NCBI GenBank assembly: GCA_017545365.1
Contig: JAFWOP010000159.1
Location: 1 to 8,212 of the forward strand
Direction of reading: 5' to 3'
DNA from: Bacteroidales bacterium
GTDB lineage: Bacteria; Bacteroidota; Bacteroidia; Bacteroidales; P3
Length of the DNA: 8,212 nucleotides
The notes beneath the pieces were generated by a model, which had not been told where the DNA came from, made no database searches, and was given only the letters and a program-made list of their open reading frames with translations. Every line of letters starts with the position of its first letter. The first letter of the stretch is position 1. A program made the translations under genes and the position numbers. Of the stretch, positions 7,142-8,212 are shown piece by piece.

Positions 7142-7513
7142 TTATTGTAAATAGCAAAATGATTGAGGTGCTTGTTTGACGTTGATGTCTGCTAATCTCT
7201 TTGGGGTTTTATACCTCTTTAGCTTTCCTATTTGGATGGCGTTTGCCGTTTCTCTCTTCTCGAAATAGGAATCATAGTAATCCTTGCTGATACCGGAATG
7301 GTCACTAGTCCGGCTCCAAAGAGCATCAACATCATCTGACAGGATAGCCTTAATTTCAAACTCACCGACTACCAATTTCACGGGATTCGAGGCATATATC
7401 ACCACCGTAGTCACATCTCTCCTTTTGAAAAGTGACTTTCTGAACTCGTATTTCTTTGAGCCATCGAATATCCTTGACACAAACTCTGGTTTAATCGACA
7501 ATAAAACTCTCAT
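7142..7513 (-). CDS. ASCH-domain (PUA-like) small protein
   Basis: This is a 123-residue protein opening MRVLLSIKPEFVSRIFDG, the typical first strand and helix of an ASCH domain. It is followed by the signature G-x-K-x-x-E-x-R at residues 18-25 (GSKKYEFR), then beta strands VTTVVIYAS and VKLVVGEFEIKAI. ASCH folds belong to the PUA/EVE/YTH group that binds RNA or modified bases. One member, E. coli YqfB, removes acetyl from N4-acetylcytidine using a Lys and a Thr in the matching segment; here the Thr position appears to be Glu23, so that chemistry is not supported. The start codon lies inside the end of the preceding gene (23-bp overlap), suggesting translational coupling; only a weak AGAAG site precedes it. 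The gene is clearly AT-rich compared with dpp11. The molecular role is unknown; a regulator or modified-base sensor tied to the restriction locus is an inference. Confidence 0.75.
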   Translation of the reverse strand: MRVLLSIKPEFVSRIFDGSKKYEFRKSLFKRRDVTTVVIYASNPVKLVVGEFEIKAILSDDVDALWSRTSDHSGISKDYYDSYFEKRETANAIQIGKLKRYKTPKRLADINVKQAPQSFCYLQ

Positions 7514-8212
7514 CGCTTCTTGTTGCTTTTAAAATGGATTTGACTTGCTCTTTAGTGATTTTCTTAAAGCCTCTTGGTGCGTCGTTCACGCCTGACAGTA
7601 TTTTTAAATCAATCAGTTCTTTCATTGTAATTCGATGTGGGAATGAATAAACATACAAGAATCTTACCACAAATGGTTTCGTGTATGAATAATTCCACAT
7701 GTCTCTCAACTGTTTTTCAGGAAAAACCGTACTCTTTCGACAGTATTGAACAAACTCTTCTTCATTTTCAAACGTATAGCGAACTTCTTGAACCACGCCG
7801 ATAGTGGAAATCACACTCTTATAGAATCCTCCTGTACGATAGAATATCAGAATATCGCCACGTTGCGGATGTGGCATCATGGCACGAGACACATATACCT
7901 TGTTTATACTATTTCTGTGGGGGAAATCTTCTACAAATTCTTCTGGTGATTCTGTTGTTAAAATTGAATCTGGTAACAGCTCCGTATGGTATTCTGGATA
8001 AATTGGAACAATGTAGCTGCTATTTTTAGAAGAAATGAATGGATAACATTCTTTTATCTTTTCAACATCAAAATGTGGTGTGAAATCTCGGACATACACC
8101 AACTCTTCTTTTTTCTTTCCCCAATACACAAATCCCCACTGCTCAAGTAACTCGATTAATCGATGTTGTTCAGGGCGTCTATCATATATTGTAACATATA
8201 TCTCCTCTACTT
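7491..8212 (-). CDS. EVE/PUA-like domain protein, possibly fused to a GNAT-type N-terminal domain; 5' end outside the window
   Basis: The frame stays open to the window edge, so at least 239 C-terminal residues are present and the GTG at 8129 is probably not the start. The first visible part (IYVTIYDRRPEQHRLIELLE then QWGFVYWGKKKEELVYVRDF) resembles the end of a GNAT acetyltransferase: a strand, a helix with LIELLEQWGF, then a strand carrying the substrate-side loop. The rest looks like an EVE/PUA-type domain: HPQRGDILIFYRTGGF, a GVVQEV strand, a helical insert with EEFVQYC, FVVRFLYVY, and a closing RGFKKITKEQVKSILKAT typical of the final helix. PUA/EVE folds recognise modified bases. The GNAT part is inferred from about 40 residues and has no visible acetyl-CoA motif, which would be upstream. 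It overlaps the ASCH gene by 23 bp and is AT-rich (22 G+C of 60 in row 7681-7740). Confidence 0.65.
   Translation of the reverse strand, partial: VEEIYVTIYDRRPEQHRLIELLEQWGFVYWGKKKEELVYVRDFTPHFDVEKIKECYPFISSKNSSYIVPIYPEYHTELLPDSILTTESPEEFVEDFPHRNSINKVYVSRAMMPHPQRGDILIFYRTGGFYKSVISTIGVVQEVRYTFENEEEFVQYCRKSTVFPEKQLRDMWNYSYTKPFVVRFLYVYSFPHRITMKELIDLKILSGVNDAPRGFKKITKEQVKSILKATRSDESFIVD

Overview
The window looks like a Bacteroidales chromosome (a Prevotella-like or related gut or oral lineage). The evidence is a family S46 dipeptidyl-peptidase with the DPP11-type Arg, a lipoprotein with a Bacteroidetes-style signal peptide, and start codons preceded by A-rich leaders instead of a Shine-Dalgarno site. 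This is inferred from gene content; no species is claimed.

Left part (1-3792, plus strand, GC-rich coding): the C-terminal end of a probable zinc metallopeptidase, then after 34 bp a complete periplasmic DPP11-like dipeptidyl-peptidase (S46). A 316-bp gene-free stretch follows. It is almost entirely a repeat array: four copies of a 28-bp core in two alternating variants, plus long inverted repeats. Next is a small lipoprotein gene cut in two by an insert of about 109 bp. The insert has imperfect terminal inverted repeats and a 4-bp flanking duplication, as expected for a MITE-like element. Removing the insert plus one copy of the duplication restores one continuous reading frame of about 290 codons.

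A short spacer (3793-3918) with two GC-rich hairpins and three GTACCCCC words separates this part from genes on the opposite strand.

Right part (3919-8212, minus strand): read in transcription order, this holds the C-terminal 239 residues of a protein with an EVE/PUA-like domain and possibly a GNAT-like end, an ASCH-domain protein whose start overlaps it by 23 bp, and a full-length type I restriction endonuclease subunit HsdR. HsdR has an intact PD-(D/E)xK nuclease and SF2 motor motifs. The first two genes are clearly more AT-rich than the rest, which fits a transferred defence or accessory module. HsdM and HsdS are not in the window; if they are linked, they lie beyond base 8212.

The most distinctive observations are the MITE-like insertion with a reconstructable target, the alternating repeat array with covarying variants, and the GNAT/PUA plus ASCH pair placed directly before hsdR.
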